Positions 39,073-53,307 of a DNA stretch of 64,000 nt are shown piece after piece (position 1 is the stretch's first letter; each line of letters opens with the position of its first letter). The stretch comes from Pseudomonas oryzicola (GTDB lineage: Bacteria > Pseudomonadota > Gammaproteobacteria > Pseudomonadales > Pseudomonadaceae): NCBI RefSeq assembly GCF_014269185.2, contig NZ_JABWRZ020000001.1, positions 2,071,001 through 2,135,000 of the forward strand, read 5' to 3'. A program made the position numbers and the translations under genes. The notes beneath the pieces were generated by a model that did not search any database, was not told the DNA's origin, and worked only from the letters and a program-made list of their open reading frames with translations.

Positions 39073-39726
39073 ATGGAAAACTGGAACGCTTTTCTCAAGC
39101 GCTACAAGCGCGAACACAATCTCAGCCAGCTCAAGCTGGCCGAACGCCTGGGCATGACTCAGGGCGGCGTAGGTCATTGGCTGCGTGGCACGCGGCAGCC
39201 GACGTTGGAAACCATCAACGAAAAGCTTGAAAAACTTGGGCTGGTGTTTCTGGAAGCCCAAGTCATGGTGGTGGAGCGCGAGATGGTGCGCGAATCACCT
39301 GGTCGCTATGCGGCCGACCAACCGGTTTCAGGCAAAGCGCTGCTCTATGCAAGCTTTCGCTTCCCAGTCCTGAGTTGGGCGGACTTGCAGGGGCCCTTGC
39401 CAGAAACAGGCAAAAGCCACGAACAGAGCGACTACATGCCTGCGGGTAATGCGTTCTGGCTGGTGGTAGAGAACGATTCGATGAATGCCGCCAGTGGCAA
39501 GAGCGTGCCTGAGGGTATGCGAGTGCTGGTGGATACCGGCCTGCCGGCAGAGCCAGGCAGGCTGGTCATTGCCCGGCAGCCGGGGCGGCCGGCGGTGTTG
39601 CGGCAGTTGATCGAGGAGGGCGGAGACAAGATGCTCAAGCCGCTGAATACGCGCTATCCGACTGTTCTCTGTGAAGAGGGTTGCGAGTTTCTGGGTGTGG
39701 TCGTGCGGGTGCACGGGGTGTTCTAG
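39073..39726 (+). CDS. XRE-family HTH transcriptional regulator with S24/LexA-like C-terminal domain
   Basis: 217 residues from ATG 39073. The N-terminal Cro/CI HTH is clear (LSQLKLAERLGMTQGGVGHW, then LRGTRQPTLETINEKLEKLG). The C-terminal half has the S24 fold with the nucleophile region ENDSMNA (Ser136) and a LKPLNTRYP strand. The general-base Lys normally found in the (T/V)-x-K-Q-L segment is Arg177 here (VLRQL), so RecA-stimulated self-cleavage is doubtful. It may be a phage-derived or host repressor. An in-frame start at 39037 exists but would place the dyad repeat inside the gene. Neighbouring genes do not reveal its target. Confidence 0.85.
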   Translation: MENWNAFLKRYKREHNLSQLKLAERLGMTQGGVGHWLRGTRQPTLETINEKLEKLGLVFLEAQVMVVEREMVRESPGRYAADQPVSGKALLYASFRFPVLSWADLQGPLPETGKSHEQSDYMPAGNAFWLVVENDSMNAASGKSVPEGMRVLVDTGLPAEPGRLVIARQPGRPAVLRQLIEEGGDKMLKPLNTRYPTVLCEEGCEFLGVVVRVHGVF

Positions 39727-39790
39727 GGTTGGCGATTCGGGCGGGGCTGTCGGGTGCCAGGCGTGGTTGTTGTGGCGCGTTGCAGATCGG

Positions 39791-39932
39791 GCGCCGCCCG
39801 CGCGCGGCGCATCGCGGATGAATCCGCTCCTACAGACGTGTGCCAGGGCTGGCAACCATGGCGTAACCGGTTCGGCACGTTGCAACAAATGTAGGAGCGG
39901 ATTTCATCCGCGATGCGCCGCGCGGGCGGCGC
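39791..39932. repeat. REPIN: inverted pair of REP elements
   Basis: The left copy (39791-39834) contains ATCGCGGATGAATCCGCTCC. The right copy (39890-39932) is its near-perfect reverse complement, extended by a shared GCGCCGC/GCGGCGC block. The pair flanks about 55 bases and sits between the ends of the XRE gene and liuD, a typical REPIN doublet. Confidence 0.85.
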
Positions 39933-39975
39933 TCGATCTCACAGGCCCCACAAAACTCAAGCCAAGCGGCCGCGG

Positions 39976-41928
39976 TCACTCCGCCAATTCGACCAGCACC
40001 GTCCCTTCGCTGACCATGTCGCCTTCCTGGCAGAACAACGCCTGTACCGTGCCGCCATGCGGCGCTCGAATGCTGTGCTCCATCTTCATCGCCTCCAGCA
40101 CCACCAGCGCCGTCCCCGCTTCCACCAGCTGTCCCGGCTCTACCAGCACGCGCACGATGCTGCCATTCATCGGCGCGCCCAAACCGCCCTGATGGCTGTG
40201 GCTGGCCTCGGCCTCGGCGATCGGGTCGAAAGCTTGCACCGCATGCATCTCGCCGCCCCAGTGCAGGTACAGTGTGCCACCCCGGCGGATCGCCAGATGC
40301 TGGCGACGCACACCGGCCTGGTCATGCACCAGTTGCTCGCCCAGCAGTTGCCAGGCGGGCGTGGCGCTGCGTTCCAGGGCAACCGCCTGATCCTGCCCGT
40401 TACTGGCCAGATGCAAGCTGCTGCGTGCCGGCAGGCCCAGGCGCAGGCCAGTGCGCTCGGCCCACGGCGAGCAGCGGTCGTCATCGCGCTGCTGCCCGGC
40501 CTGGCCTTGCAGCCAGGCCTCGGCCGCAGCTTCCCAGAAACCGGCCGGCAACGGCTGGGGCGCGGGCAGCAGGAGGTCCTGGTGACGCGGTATGAAGCCG
40601 GTGTCGAGCTCGGCCGCGGCAAATGCCGGGTGCGCGAGAATGCGCCGCAGGAAGGCGATGTTGGTCTTCAGCCCGCCAATGGCAAATTCATCGAGCATGG
40701 CCAGCAAGCGCAGGCGTGCCTGCTCGCGGTCTTCACCCCAGGCAATCAGCTTGCCCAGCATCGGGTCGTAGAATGGCGATACCGCATCGCCTTCGCTGAC
40801 GCCGCTGTCCACCCGCCGGCCTTCGCCGGGCGCCGACTCACGGTACAGCGCCAGCGTGCCGGTGGCGGGCAGGAATTCGTTGGCCGGGTCCTCGGCATAC
40901 AGGCGCACTTCGATGGCATGGCCGATCAGCGGCACCTGGTCCTGGGTGATCGGCAAGGGTTCACCGCAGGCCACGCGGATCTGCCAGGCCACCAGGTCGA
41001 GCCCGGTGATCGCCTCGGTAACCGGGTGCTCCACCTGCAGGCGGGTGTTCATCTCCATGAAGAAGAACTCGCCACGGGCGTCGAGCAGGAACTCGACGGT
41101 GCCGGCGCCGACATAGCCGATGGCCTGGGCCGCGCGGACCGCCGCCTCGCCCATGGCCCGGCGCAGTTCAGGCGACAGGCCAGGTGCCGGGGCTTCTTCA
41201 ACCACCTTCTGGTGACGGCGCTGGATCGAGCAGTCACGCTCGTTGAGGTACAGGCAATTGCCGTGCTGGTCGGCGAACACCTGGATTTCCACGTGGCGCG
41301 GCTTGAGCACGTATTTTTCCACCAGCATGCGCGCATCGCCGAACGACGCTTGCGCTTCGCGCTGCGCCGAGGCCAGGGCGTCGGCCAACTGGCTTTCCTC
41401 CTCGACCACTTTCATGCCCTTGCCACCACCACCGGCGCTGGCCTTGAGCAGCACCGGGTAGCCGATGCGTTCGGCGGCGGCGCGGAAGGTGTCGAGGTCC
41501 TGGGCTTCGCCGTGGTAACCCGGCACCAACGGCACGCCAGCGGCTTCCATCAGCGCCTTGGCCGCCGACTTGCTGCCCATGGCATCGATGGCGCTGGCCG
41601 GTGGGCCGAGGAAGATCAGCCCGGCGTCTTCGATGGCACGGGCAAAGCCTGCGTTCTCCGACAGGAAGCCATAACCGGGGTGAATGGCCTGGGCGCCGCT
41701 GGCCTTGGCAGCGGCAAGAATCTTGTCGACCACCAGGTAGCTGTCGGCCGCCTTGCTGCCGCCGAGGTCGACGCGGATATCGGCTTCGCGGCTGTGTCGG
41801 GCGTCACGGTCGGTGGCGCTGTGCACGGCGACGGTGGTCAGGCCCATGGCCTTGGCGGTGCGCATTACCCGGCAGGCGATTTCGCCACGGTTGGCGACCA
41901 GCAGGGTGGTCAAAGCGGGGCGGCTCAT
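39976..41928 (-). CDS. liuD: 3-methylcrotonyl-CoA carboxylase, biotin-containing alpha subunit
   Basis: A 650-residue biotin carboxylase plus biotin carrier. The N-terminal biotin carboxylase domain has LLVANRGEIACRV, the ATP-grasp loop SAGGGGKGMK and EMNTRLQVEHPVTE. The carrier domain ends the protein with the biotinylation motif LEAMKMEHSI. With LiuB it carboxylates 3-methylcrotonyl-CoA in leucine breakdown. It is the last gene of liuABCD; its ATG overlaps the liuC stop by 4 bases. Related propionyl- or geranyl-CoA carboxylase subunits look alike, but the operon with isovaleryl-CoA dehydrogenase settles the call. Confidence 0.95.
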   Translation of the reverse strand: MSRPALTTLLVANRGEIACRVMRTAKAMGLTTVAVHSATDRDARHSREADIRVDLGGSKAADSYLVVDKILAAAKASGAQAIHPGYGFLSENAGFARAIEDAGLIFLGPPASAIDAMGSKSAAKALMEAAGVPLVPGYHGEAQDLDTFRAAAERIGYPVLLKASAGGGGKGMKVVEEESQLADALASAQREAQASFGDARMLVEKYVLKPRHVEIQVFADQHGNCLYLNERDCSIQRRHQKVVEEAPAPGLSPELRRAMGEAAVRAAQAIGYVGAGTVEFLLDARGEFFFMEMNTRLQVEHPVTEAITGLDLVAWQIRVACGEPLPITQDQVPLIGHAIEVRLYAEDPANEFLPATGTLALYRESAPGEGRRVDSGVSEGDAVSPFYDPMLGKLIAWGEDREQARLRLLAMLDEFAIGGLKTNIAFLRRILAHPAFAAAELDTGFIPRHQDLLLPAPQPLPAGFWEAAAEAWLQGQAGQQRDDDRCSPWAERTGLRLGLPARSSLHLASNGQDQAVALERSATPAWQLLGEQLVHDQAGVRRQHLAIRRGGTLYLHWGGEMHAVQAFDPIAEAEASHSHQGGLGAPMNGSIVRVLVEPGQLVEAGTALVVLEAMKMEHSIRAPHGGTVQALFCQEGDMVSEGTVLVELAE

Positions 41929-42740
41929 GGGCGCGGCTCCTTCTTGTCATCGGTTTGCCAGGCAGGGCGGCGTTTTTCCAGGAAGGCGCGCAGGCCCTCC
42001 TGGCCTTCGGCGCTGACGCGGATGCGGGCGATGGTGTTTTCGCAGTAGCGGCGCAGGGCCGGGCTGAGTTCGCCGGCGTCCACTTCGCGCAGCAGGTCCT
42101 TGGTGGCGCGCAGCGCCTGCGGGCTGTTCTGCAGCAGGTTGGCGACCCAGGCTTCGACCTGGGCGTCCAGCTCGCTGGCCGGGTACACCTCGGCCAGCAG
42201 GCCCAGCTCGCGGGCCCGCACGCCACTGAAGCGTTCGGCGGTAAGGGCGTAGCGGCGTGCGGCACGCTCACCGATGGCCTTGACCACGAACGGGCTGATC
42301 ACTGCCGGGGCCAGGCCGATGCGCACTTCCGACAGGCACAGCTGGGCGTCTTCGGCACCGATGGCCATGTCGCAGCAGCTGATCAGGCCCAGCGCGCCGC
42401 CAAAGGCCGCGCCTTGGACCACGGCCAGGGTCGGCACCTTGAGGCGGTGCAGGGCATACATCAGCTCGCCCAACTCGTGGGCATCGTCCAGGTTGGTGTT
42501 GAAGTCCAGCTGTGCCGACTGCTGCATCCAGGCCAGGTCGGCGCCGGCGCTGAAGTGCCGGCCACGGCCGCGCAGCAGCACAAAGCGCAGGCTGGCGTCT
42601 TCGGCCAGCTGGTCGAGGGCGACGATCAGTTCGCGGATCATCGAGGCGTTGAAGGCGTTGTTCTTGTCCTCGCGGCTCAGCCACAGGGTGGCGAAACCGC
42701 GCGGGTCGCGGATCACTTCGAGGGTGCTGAAATCGCTCAT
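41925..42740 (-). CDS. liuC: Methylglutaconyl-CoA hydratase (crotonase family)
   Basis: A 271-residue crotonase-fold enzyme. The first oxyanion-hole segment is HFSAGADLAWM and the second is GGALGLISCCDMAIG, with the catalytic Glu expected in LSEVRIGLAP. It hydrates 3-methylglutaconyl-CoA to HMG-CoA after the carboxylase step of leucine degradation. The start lies 3 bases after the liuB stop, and the end overlaps liuD. Confidence 0.93.
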   Translation of the reverse strand: MSDFSTLEVIRDPRGFATLWLSREDKNNAFNASMIRELIVALDQLAEDASLRFVLLRGRGRHFSAGADLAWMQQSAQLDFNTNLDDAHELGELMYALHRLKVPTLAVVQGAAFGGALGLISCCDMAIGAEDAQLCLSEVRIGLAPAVISPFVVKAIGERAARRYALTAERFSGVRARELGLLAEVYPASELDAQVEAWVANLLQNSPQALRATKDLLREVDAGELSPALRRYCENTIARIRVSAEGQEGLRAFLEKRRPAWQTDDKKEPRP

Positions 42741-42743
42741 GGG

Positions 42744-44351
<1,608 letters not shown>

Positions 44352-44370
44352 GTGCGCCCGTCCCTTGTGC

Positions 44371-45534
44371 TCAGCGGGTTTCGTTGAACAGTTCGCGGCC
44401 GATCAGCATCCGGCGGATTTCGCTGGTGCCGGCACCGATCTCGTACAGCTTGGCGTCGCGCAGCAGGCGGCCTGCCGGGAATTCGTTGATGTAGCCGTTG
44501 CCGCCAAGAATCTGGATCGCCTCCAGGGCCATCTGCGTGGCGCGCTCGGCGGTATACAGGATGACCCCGGCAGCGTCCTTGCGGGTGGTCTCGCCACGGT
44601 CGCAGGCCTGGGCCACGGCATACAGGTAGGCGCGGCTGGCGTTGAGCTGGGTATACATGTCGGCAATCTTGCCCTGGATCAGCTGGAACTCGCCGATGCT
44701 CTGGCCGAACTGCTTGCGGTCATGAATGTACGGCACCACCAGGTCCATGCAGCTTTGCATGATGCCGGTCGGCCCGCCCGACAGCACCACGCGTTCGTAA
44801 TCCAGGCCGCTCATCAGCACGCGTACGCCGCCATTGAGCTGGCCGAGGATATTTTCTTCCGGCACTTCGACGCCGTCGAAGAACAGCTCGCAGGTATTGG
44901 AGCCGCGCATGCCCAGCTTGTCGAACTTGTTGCTGCGGCTGAAGCCTTTCCAGTCACGCTCGACGATGAACGCGGTGATGCCGTGCGCGCCCTTGTCCAG
45001 GTCGGTCTTGGCGTAGATCACGTAGGTGTTGGCGTCCGGGCCGTTGGTGATCCAGGTCTTGCTGCCGTTGAGCACGTAGTGGTCGCCGCGCTTTTCCGCG
45101 CGCAGCTTCATCGACACCACGTCGGAGCCGGCGTTGGGCTCGCTCATGGCCAGGGCGCCGATGTGCTCGCCGCTGATCAGCCTGGGCAGGTACTTGAGCT
45201 TCTGCGCGTGGCTGCCGTTGCGGTTGATCTGGTTGACGCAGAGGTTGGAGTGGGCGCCGTAGGACAATGCCACCGAGGCCGAGCCGCGGCTGATTTCTTC
45301 CATCGATACCACGTGGGCCAGGTAACCGAGGCCGGCGCCGCCATATTCTTCCGGTACGGTGATGCCCAGCAGGCCCATGTCACCGAACTTGCGCCACATG
45401 TCGGCGGGGAACAGGTTGTCGTGGTCGATTTGCGCGGCGCGTGGCGCCAGTTCGGCGGCGACGAAGGTGCGGACCTGGTCGCGGAGCATGTCGATGGTTT
45501 CGCCCAGGGCGAAGTTCAGGGTGGGGTAATGCAT
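44371..45534 (-). CDS. liuA: Isovaleryl-CoA dehydrogenase
   Basis: 387 residues from ATG 45534 ([20 protein letters not shown]); the frame continues upstream to 45588 without homology. Acyl-CoA dehydrogenase fold with [14 protein letters not shown] and the C-terminal [20 protein letters not shown] followed by [12 protein letters not shown]. The Glu of [10 protein letters not shown] lies where isovaleryl-CoA dehydrogenases have their catalytic base. It oxidises isovaleryl-CoA to 3-methylcrotonyl-CoA with FAD and passes electrons to ETF. It is the first gene of the liu operon, with two LiuR-like palindromes upstream. Confidence 0.95.
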   Translation of the reverse strand: MHYPTLNFALGETIDMLRDQVRTFVAAELAPRAAQIDHDNLFPADMWRKFGDMGLLGITVPEEYGGAGLGYLAHVVSMEEISRGSASVALSYGAHSNLCVNQINRNGSHAQKLKYLPRLISGEHIGALAMSEPNAGSDVVSMKLRAEKRGDHYVLNGSKTWITNGPDANTYVIYAKTDLDKGAHGITAFIVERDWKGFSRSNKFDKLGMRGSNTCELFFDGVEVPEENILGQLNGGVRVLMSGLDYERVVLSGGPTGIMQSCMDLVVPYIHDRKQFGQSIGEFQLIQGKIADMYTQLNASRAYLYAVAQACDRGETTRKDAAGVILYTAERATQMALEAIQILGGNGYINEFPAGRLLRDAKLYEIGAGTSEIRRMLIGRELFNETR

Positions 45535-45615
45535 GCTGGGGCACCTTGTTGTTCTTGAAATAGGGGAAACACCCTGGCTCGGCGGCATGGCTGAGGGCCG
45601 GTGTCGTTCATCACC

Positions 45616-45681
45616 TTTACGTTAACGTAAACCTGCGTGCAGCCACTGTCAATCGACTCGTCACCTTTACGTAAACGTAAA
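45616..45681. promoter_or_regulatory. Two LiuR-like operator palindromes in the divergent liuA / acyl-CoA ligase promoter
   Basis: TTTACGTTAACGTAAA (45616-45631) is a perfect palindrome. TTTACGTAAACGTAAA (45666-45681) is the same apart from one base. They are spaced 50 bases centre to centre between the divergent genes. The ACGT-n2-ACGT pattern agrees with sites reported for the MerR-type regulator LiuR. No liuR gene is in the window, so the regulator must act from elsewhere. Confidence 0.75.
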
Positions 45682-45745
45682 TCTGCGCCAGAGTATTCCC
45701 CGCTTGTTTCAGCCGTGCCCAGAACAACCACAAGAAGGGACACCC

Positions 45746-47428
45746 ATGAGTCAACCAAGCTATACCCGTGGTCGCCAGGACCAACCGCTGCTGACCCTGA
45801 CCATCGGCCAGGCGTTCGATGCCACCGTGGCCCGCTGCGCCGATGGCGAAGCCCTGGTATCACGCCACCAGGGCCTGCGCTACAGCTGGCGGCAGCTTGC
45901 CGAACAGGTCGAAGTGCATGCTCGTGCACTGATGGCGCTGGGGGTGAACACCGGCGACCGCGTCGGCATCTGGTCGCCCAACTGTGCCCAGTGGTGCATC
46001 CTGCAACTGGCCAGTGCCAAGGTCGGCGCGATTCTGGTGAATATCAACCCGGCCTATCGCGTGGGCGAGCTTGAATATGTATTGCGCCAGTCGGGCTGCT
46101 GCTGGCTGGTCTGTGCCGACGCTTTCAAGACATCCGATTACCACGCCATGGTCCGGCAACTGGTACCCGAGCTGGCCGGTGCCCTACCAGGTGAGCTGGC
46201 CAGTGCACGGCTGCCCGGCCTGCGTGGAGTGATCAGCCTGGCGGCCAACCCGCCTTCAGGCTTCCTGCCCTGGCATGCGCTGGCTGAGCGGGCAGGGCAG
46301 ACCTCTCGCGAGGCTTGCGTTGCACGCCAGCAGAGCCTGCAGTTCGACCAACCGGTGAACATCCAGTACACCTCCGGCACCACTGGCGCGCCCAAGGGGG
46401 CCACGCTCAGCCACTACAACATCCTCAACAACGGCTTCATGGTCGGTGAAAGCCTGGGCCTGAGCGAACGTGACCGCATGGTGATCCCGGTGCCGCTGTA
46501 CCACTGCTTCGGCATGGTCATGGCCAACCTCGGCTGCATTACCCACGGCAGCACCATGGTCTACCCCAACGATGCCTTCGACGCCGAACTCACCCTGCGC
46601 GCGGTGGCCGAGGAGCGTGCCAGCATCCTCTATGGCGTACCGACCATGTTCATTGCCCTGCTCGATCACCCGGTGCGGGCACAAGTGGACCTGTCCACCT
46701 TGCGCAGCGGCATCATGGCCGGCGCTACCTGCCCGATCGAGGTGATGCGCCGGGTCATCGACCAGTTGCACATGGCCGAAGTGCAGATTGCCTACGGCAT
46801 GACCGAGACCAGCCCGGTGTCGCTGCAAACCGGCCCGGACGACGACCTGGAGCTGCGGGTGACCACCGTTGGCCGTACCCAGCCGCAACTGGAGAACAAG
46901 CTGGTGGACGCTGACGGCTGCATCGTCCCGCGCGGGCAGATCGGCGAACTGTGCACCCGTGGCTACAGCGTGATGCTTGGCTACTGGGACAACCCGCAGG
47001 CCACGGCGGACGCCATCGACCCGGCTGGCTGGATGCATTCGGGCGACCTGGCGGTGATGGACGAGCAGGGCTATGTGCGCATCGTCGGGCGCAACAAGGA
47101 CATGATCATTCGCGGTGGCGAGAACATCTACCCGCGTGAGCTGGAAGAGTTCTTCTACACCCACCCGGCGGTGGCCGATGCGCAGGTGATCGGCATTCCG
47201 TGCAGCCGGTATGGCGAGGAGATCGTCGCCTGGATCAAGCTGCACCCGGGGCACCGTGCCACGGCTGAGGAGTTGCAGGCGTGGTGCAAGGCGCGCATTG
47301 CGCATTACAAGGTGCCGCGGCATATCCGCTTCGTCGACGAGTTCCCGATGACGGTGACCGGCAAGGTGCAGAAGTTCCGCATGCGCGAGATCAGTGTGGC
47401 GGAGATCTCGGCGGTTACTGCTGGTTGA
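45746..47428 (+). CDS. Acyl-CoA synthetase (AMP-forming), medium/branched-chain type
   Basis: 560 residues from ATG 45746, preceded by AGAAGGGA. ANL-superfamily ligase with IQYTSGTTGAPKGATLSHYN, YGMTETSP, the hinge region GRNKDMIIRGGENIYP and the C-terminal catalytic Lys in TVTGKVQKFRMRE. It activates a carboxylic acid to its CoA ester. Its place divergent from liuA with shared LiuR-like sites suggests a short or branched acid linked to leucine breakdown, though the exact substrate cannot be read. Supplying an acyl starter to the NRPS is conceivable but not supported by the context. Confidence 0.88.
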   Translation: MSQPSYTRGRQDQPLLTLTIGQAFDATVARCADGEALVSRHQGLRYSWRQLAEQVEVHARALMALGVNTGDRVGIWSPNCAQWCILQLASAKVGAILVNINPAYRVGELEYVLRQSGCCWLVCADAFKTSDYHAMVRQLVPELAGALPGELASARLPGLRGVISLAANPPSGFLPWHALAERAGQTSREACVARQQSLQFDQPVNIQYTSGTTGAPKGATLSHYNILNNGFMVGESLGLSERDRMVIPVPLYHCFGMVMANLGCITHGSTMVYPNDAFDAELTLRAVAEERASILYGVPTMFIALLDHPVRAQVDLSTLRSGIMAGATCPIEVMRRVIDQLHMAEVQIAYGMTETSPVSLQTGPDDDLELRVTTVGRTQPQLENKLVDADGCIVPRGQIGELCTRGYSVMLGYWDNPQATADAIDPAGWMHSGDLAVMDEQGYVRIVGRNKDMIIRGGENIYPRELEEFFYTHPAVADAQVIGIPCSRYGEEIVAWIKLHPGHRATAEELQAWCKARIAHYKVPRHIRFVDEFPMTVTGKVQKFRMREISVAEISAVTAG

Positions 47429-47438
47429 TGCGTTGGCT

Positions 47439-47466
47439 GTTCCGGCCCTTTCGCGGGCACGCCCTG
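47439..47466. repeat. Partial REP element
   Basis: GGCCCTTTCGCGGGCACGCC is the left part of the REP type seen at 60084-60117. It lies just after the acyl-CoA ligase stop and is cut short before the usual GCTCCCACAG end. Confidence 0.55.
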
Positions 47467-47490
47467 TCAGCACAAGATCCTGGTCTACCC

Positions 47491-47652
47491 TTAAGCCTTC
47501 ACCGGTGGCTCCTGGCTCGGCGGGTCGCCCACCGTCGGCGGCACGGTCGGCTTGATCGGCAGCTCGTCCGGGTCCTCCTCCGGCACGGGTGGCGGCAGGC
47601 TCGGGTCGTCGATGTTGGGGTCGGGTGTCTCCGGTGGAATGGGAATGTTCAT
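47491..47652 (-). CDS. Small proline-rich acidic protein
   Basis: 53 residues, about one third proline with many Asp/Glu: MNIPIPPETPDPNIDDPSLP, then PPVPEEDPDELPIKPTVPP and VGDPPSQEPPVKA. GAGG stands eight bases before ATG 47652. No signal peptide or membrane segment; probably disordered. Regular codon use and the good ribosome site support a real gene. Function unknown. It sits between the acyl-CoA ligase and glgE, running opposite to both. Confidence 0.65.
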   Translation of the reverse strand: MNIPIPPETPDPNIDDPSLPPPVPEEDPDELPIKPTVPPTVGDPPSQEPPVKA

Positions 47653-47793
47653 GGCCTGACCTCGCGTGGGTAATTGAAGAGGTGCTGCAGGCTTCGACCC
47701 CTGGCAGCTGCCGTTCGCTCAATTTTTTTGAACCCCCGCGCCTGCGCATGGCTCTGAACCCTTACTGCCACCAGCCCAAGGGAGCAAGGCCTG

Positions 47794-49812
47794 ATGTCTC
47801 TGAAAGAGCCCTTCGAAAGCGTGCCCATGGCCAATGACCACCCGGACCAGGTCATCAGCCTGTCCCAGGCCCTGCTGGCGCCGCGCATTGTCATCGAGGA
47901 CACCCAGCCGGTGCTCGAAGGCGGCGCATTCGCAGCCAAGGCCATCAGCAACCAGCCGGTTGCGGTCAGCAGCAAGGTATTCAGCGACGGTCATGACCGC
48001 ATGGCGGTGATGCTGAACTGGCGCCAGGCCGGCAGCCGCCGCATTCATTGCGTGCCGATGACCTCAGCGGGCAACGACCTGTGGCAGGCCGAGTTCATAC
48101 CCACCGAAATCGGGCCGCACCTGTTCAGTATCGAGGCCTGGATCGACCCTTTTGCCACCTATTGCCACGACCTGGAGAAAAAATACCAGGCCGGTGTCGA
48201 CATCAGGCTCGAGCTCGAAGAGGGGCGACTGCTGTTGGACAAGGGCATCGAGCTGAGCGGCGGTGCCTTGGGCGACCAATTGCAGGCACTCGCCGCCCGG
48301 CTGGCTACTCTCGATGACGACGAGCAGGTGGCCTTGTTCCTGGGCGCCGAGGCTACGCGGCTGATGGGCGAAGCCGAACACCGCAGCTACCTGACCCGCA
48401 GCATCGAATACCCGTTGGATGTGGACCGCCCGGCCGCACAGTTCGCCAGCTGGTATGAGCTGTTCCCGCGTTCCTGCACTGACAGCCCAGATCGTCACGG
48501 CACCTTCAACGACGTGCATCAGCGTTTGCCGATGATCCGCGACATGGGCTTCGATGTGCTGTATTTCCCGCCCATCCACCCGATTGGCAACAAGCACCGC
48601 AAGGGCCGCAACAATTCCCTGCAGGCGCAGCCCGGCGACCCCGGCAGCCCTTATGCCATCGGCAGTCCGGAGGGTGGCCACGACGCCATTCACCCGCAGC
48701 TGGGCAGCCGTGAGGACTTTCGCCGGCTGGTCTCGGCAGCCGCCCAGCACGGCCTGGAAATCGCCCTGGACTTCGCCATCCAGTGCTCCCAGGACCACCC
48801 GTGGCTGCAGGAACACCCCGGCTGGTTCAGCTGGCGCCCGGACGGCACCATTCGCTATGCGGAGAACCCGCCGAAGAAGTACCAGGACATCGTCAACGTC
48901 GATTTCTATGCCCCTGACGCAGTGCCAGGCCTGTGGCTGGCCCTGCGCGACGTGATCATCGGCTGGGTCGAGGAGGGCGTGAAGACCTTCCGCGTCGATA
49001 ACCCGCACACCAAGCCGTTGCCGTTCTGGCAGTGGCTGATCGCCAATGTGCGCAGCCACTATCCGGATGTGATCTTCCTCGCCGAGGCGTTCACCAAGCC
49101 GGCGATGATGGCGCGCCTGGGCAAGGTCGGGTACGCGCAGAGCTACACCTATTTCACCTGGCGCAATACGAAGCAAGAGCTGCGCGAGTACTTCGAGCAG
49201 CTCAACCAGCCGCCCTGGAGCCAGTGCTACCGGCCCAACTTCTTCGTCAACACGCCAGACATCAACCCCTTCTTCCTGCAGCATTCCGGGCGCGCCGGCT
49301 TTCTCATCCGGGCCGCGTTGGCGACCATGGGCTCGGGCTTGTGGGGCATGTATTCGGGCTTCGAACTGTGCGAGGCGGCAGCCTTGCCGGGCAAGGAGGA
49401 GTACCTGGATTCGGAGAAGTACGAGATCCGCCCGCGCGATTACACCCAGCCGGGCAACATCATCGCCGAGATCGCCCAGCTCAACCGCATCCGCCGGCAG
49501 AACCCGGCGCTGCAAACCCACCTGGGCGTGGCGTTCTTCAACTGCTGGAACGACAACATCCTGTACTTCGCCAAGCGCACGCCGGAGCGCGACAACTACA
49601 TCCTGATCGCCATCAGCCTCGATCCGCACAACGCACAGGAGGCGCACTTCGAATTGCCGCTGTGGGAGCTGGGCCTGGATGACAATGCCGAGACCCATGG
49701 CGAGGACTTGATGAACGGCCACCGCTGGTCCTGGTATGGCAAGACCCAGTTCATGCGTATCGAACCCTGGCACCTGCCGTTCGGGATCTGGCGTATCGAC
49801 AAGGCCCGTTAG
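47794..49812 (+). CDS. glgE: Alpha-1,4-glucan:maltose-1-phosphate maltosyltransferase
   Basis: 672 residues, full length for GlgE, a GH13 enzyme that adds maltosyl units from alpha-maltose-1-phosphate to glucan. The N-terminal beta-rich domain is followed by the barrel, with YFPPIHPIGNKHRKGRNNS, the nucleophile Asp in VKTFRVDNPHTKPLPFW, the acid/base Glu in VIFLAEAFTKP, and YDYTQPGN-like PRDYTQPGN near the end. AAGGGAGCAAGG lies upstream of ATG 47794; an in-frame Met 11 codons on is less well placed. First gene of the glgE-treS-glgB operon. Confidence 0.95.
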   Translation: MSLKEPFESVPMANDHPDQVISLSQALLAPRIVIEDTQPVLEGGAFAAKAISNQPVAVSSKVFSDGHDRMAVMLNWRQAGSRRIHCVPMTSAGNDLWQAEFIPTEIGPHLFSIEAWIDPFATYCHDLEKKYQAGVDIRLELEEGRLLLDKGIELSGGALGDQLQALAARLATLDDDEQVALFLGAEATRLMGEAEHRSYLTRSIEYPLDVDRPAAQFASWYELFPRSCTDSPDRHGTFNDVHQRLPMIRDMGFDVLYFPPIHPIGNKHRKGRNNSLQAQPGDPGSPYAIGSPEGGHDAIHPQLGSREDFRRLVSAAAQHGLEIALDFAIQCSQDHPWLQEHPGWFSWRPDGTIRYAENPPKKYQDIVNVDFYAPDAVPGLWLALRDVIIGWVEEGVKTFRVDNPHTKPLPFWQWLIANVRSHYPDVIFLAEAFTKPAMMARLGKVGYAQSYTYFTWRNTKQELREYFEQLNQPPWSQCYRPNFFVNTPDINPFFLQHSGRAGFLIRAALATMGSGLWGMYSGFELCEAAALPGKEEYLDSEKYEIRPRDYTQPGNIIAEIAQLNRIRRQNPALQTHLGVAFFNCWNDNILYFAKRTPERDNYILIAISLDPHNAQEAHFELPLWELGLDDNAETHGEDLMNGHRWSWYGKTQFMRIEPWHLPFGIWRIDKAR

Positions 49813-49838
49813 GGCTCGAGTGTCGGGGGCCGCGTTGC

Positions 49839-49929
49839 GGCCCATCGCCGGCAAGCCCGCTCCGACACGGAGCGGCGCCGGATTTGAACTCTGTACAGAA
49901 ACCTGTGGGAGCCGGCTTGCCAGCGATGG
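49839..49929. repeat. Inverted REP pair between glgE and treS
   Basis: CATCGCCGGCAAGCCCGCTC (49842-49861) and its imperfect reverse complement GGGAGCCGGCTTGCCAGCGATG (within 49902-49929, shown here by its ends GGGAGCC and CGATG) form a REP-type doublet within the 174-base gap. It may shape differential expression within the operon. Confidence 0.7.
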
Positions 49930-49986
49930 CTGCACAGCAGCCGCAGAACCAGGCAACACGGTCCGCAGAAAAGAAAGGAGTCGCAC

Positions 49987-53303
<3,317 letters not shown>

Positions 53304-53307
<4 letters not shown>

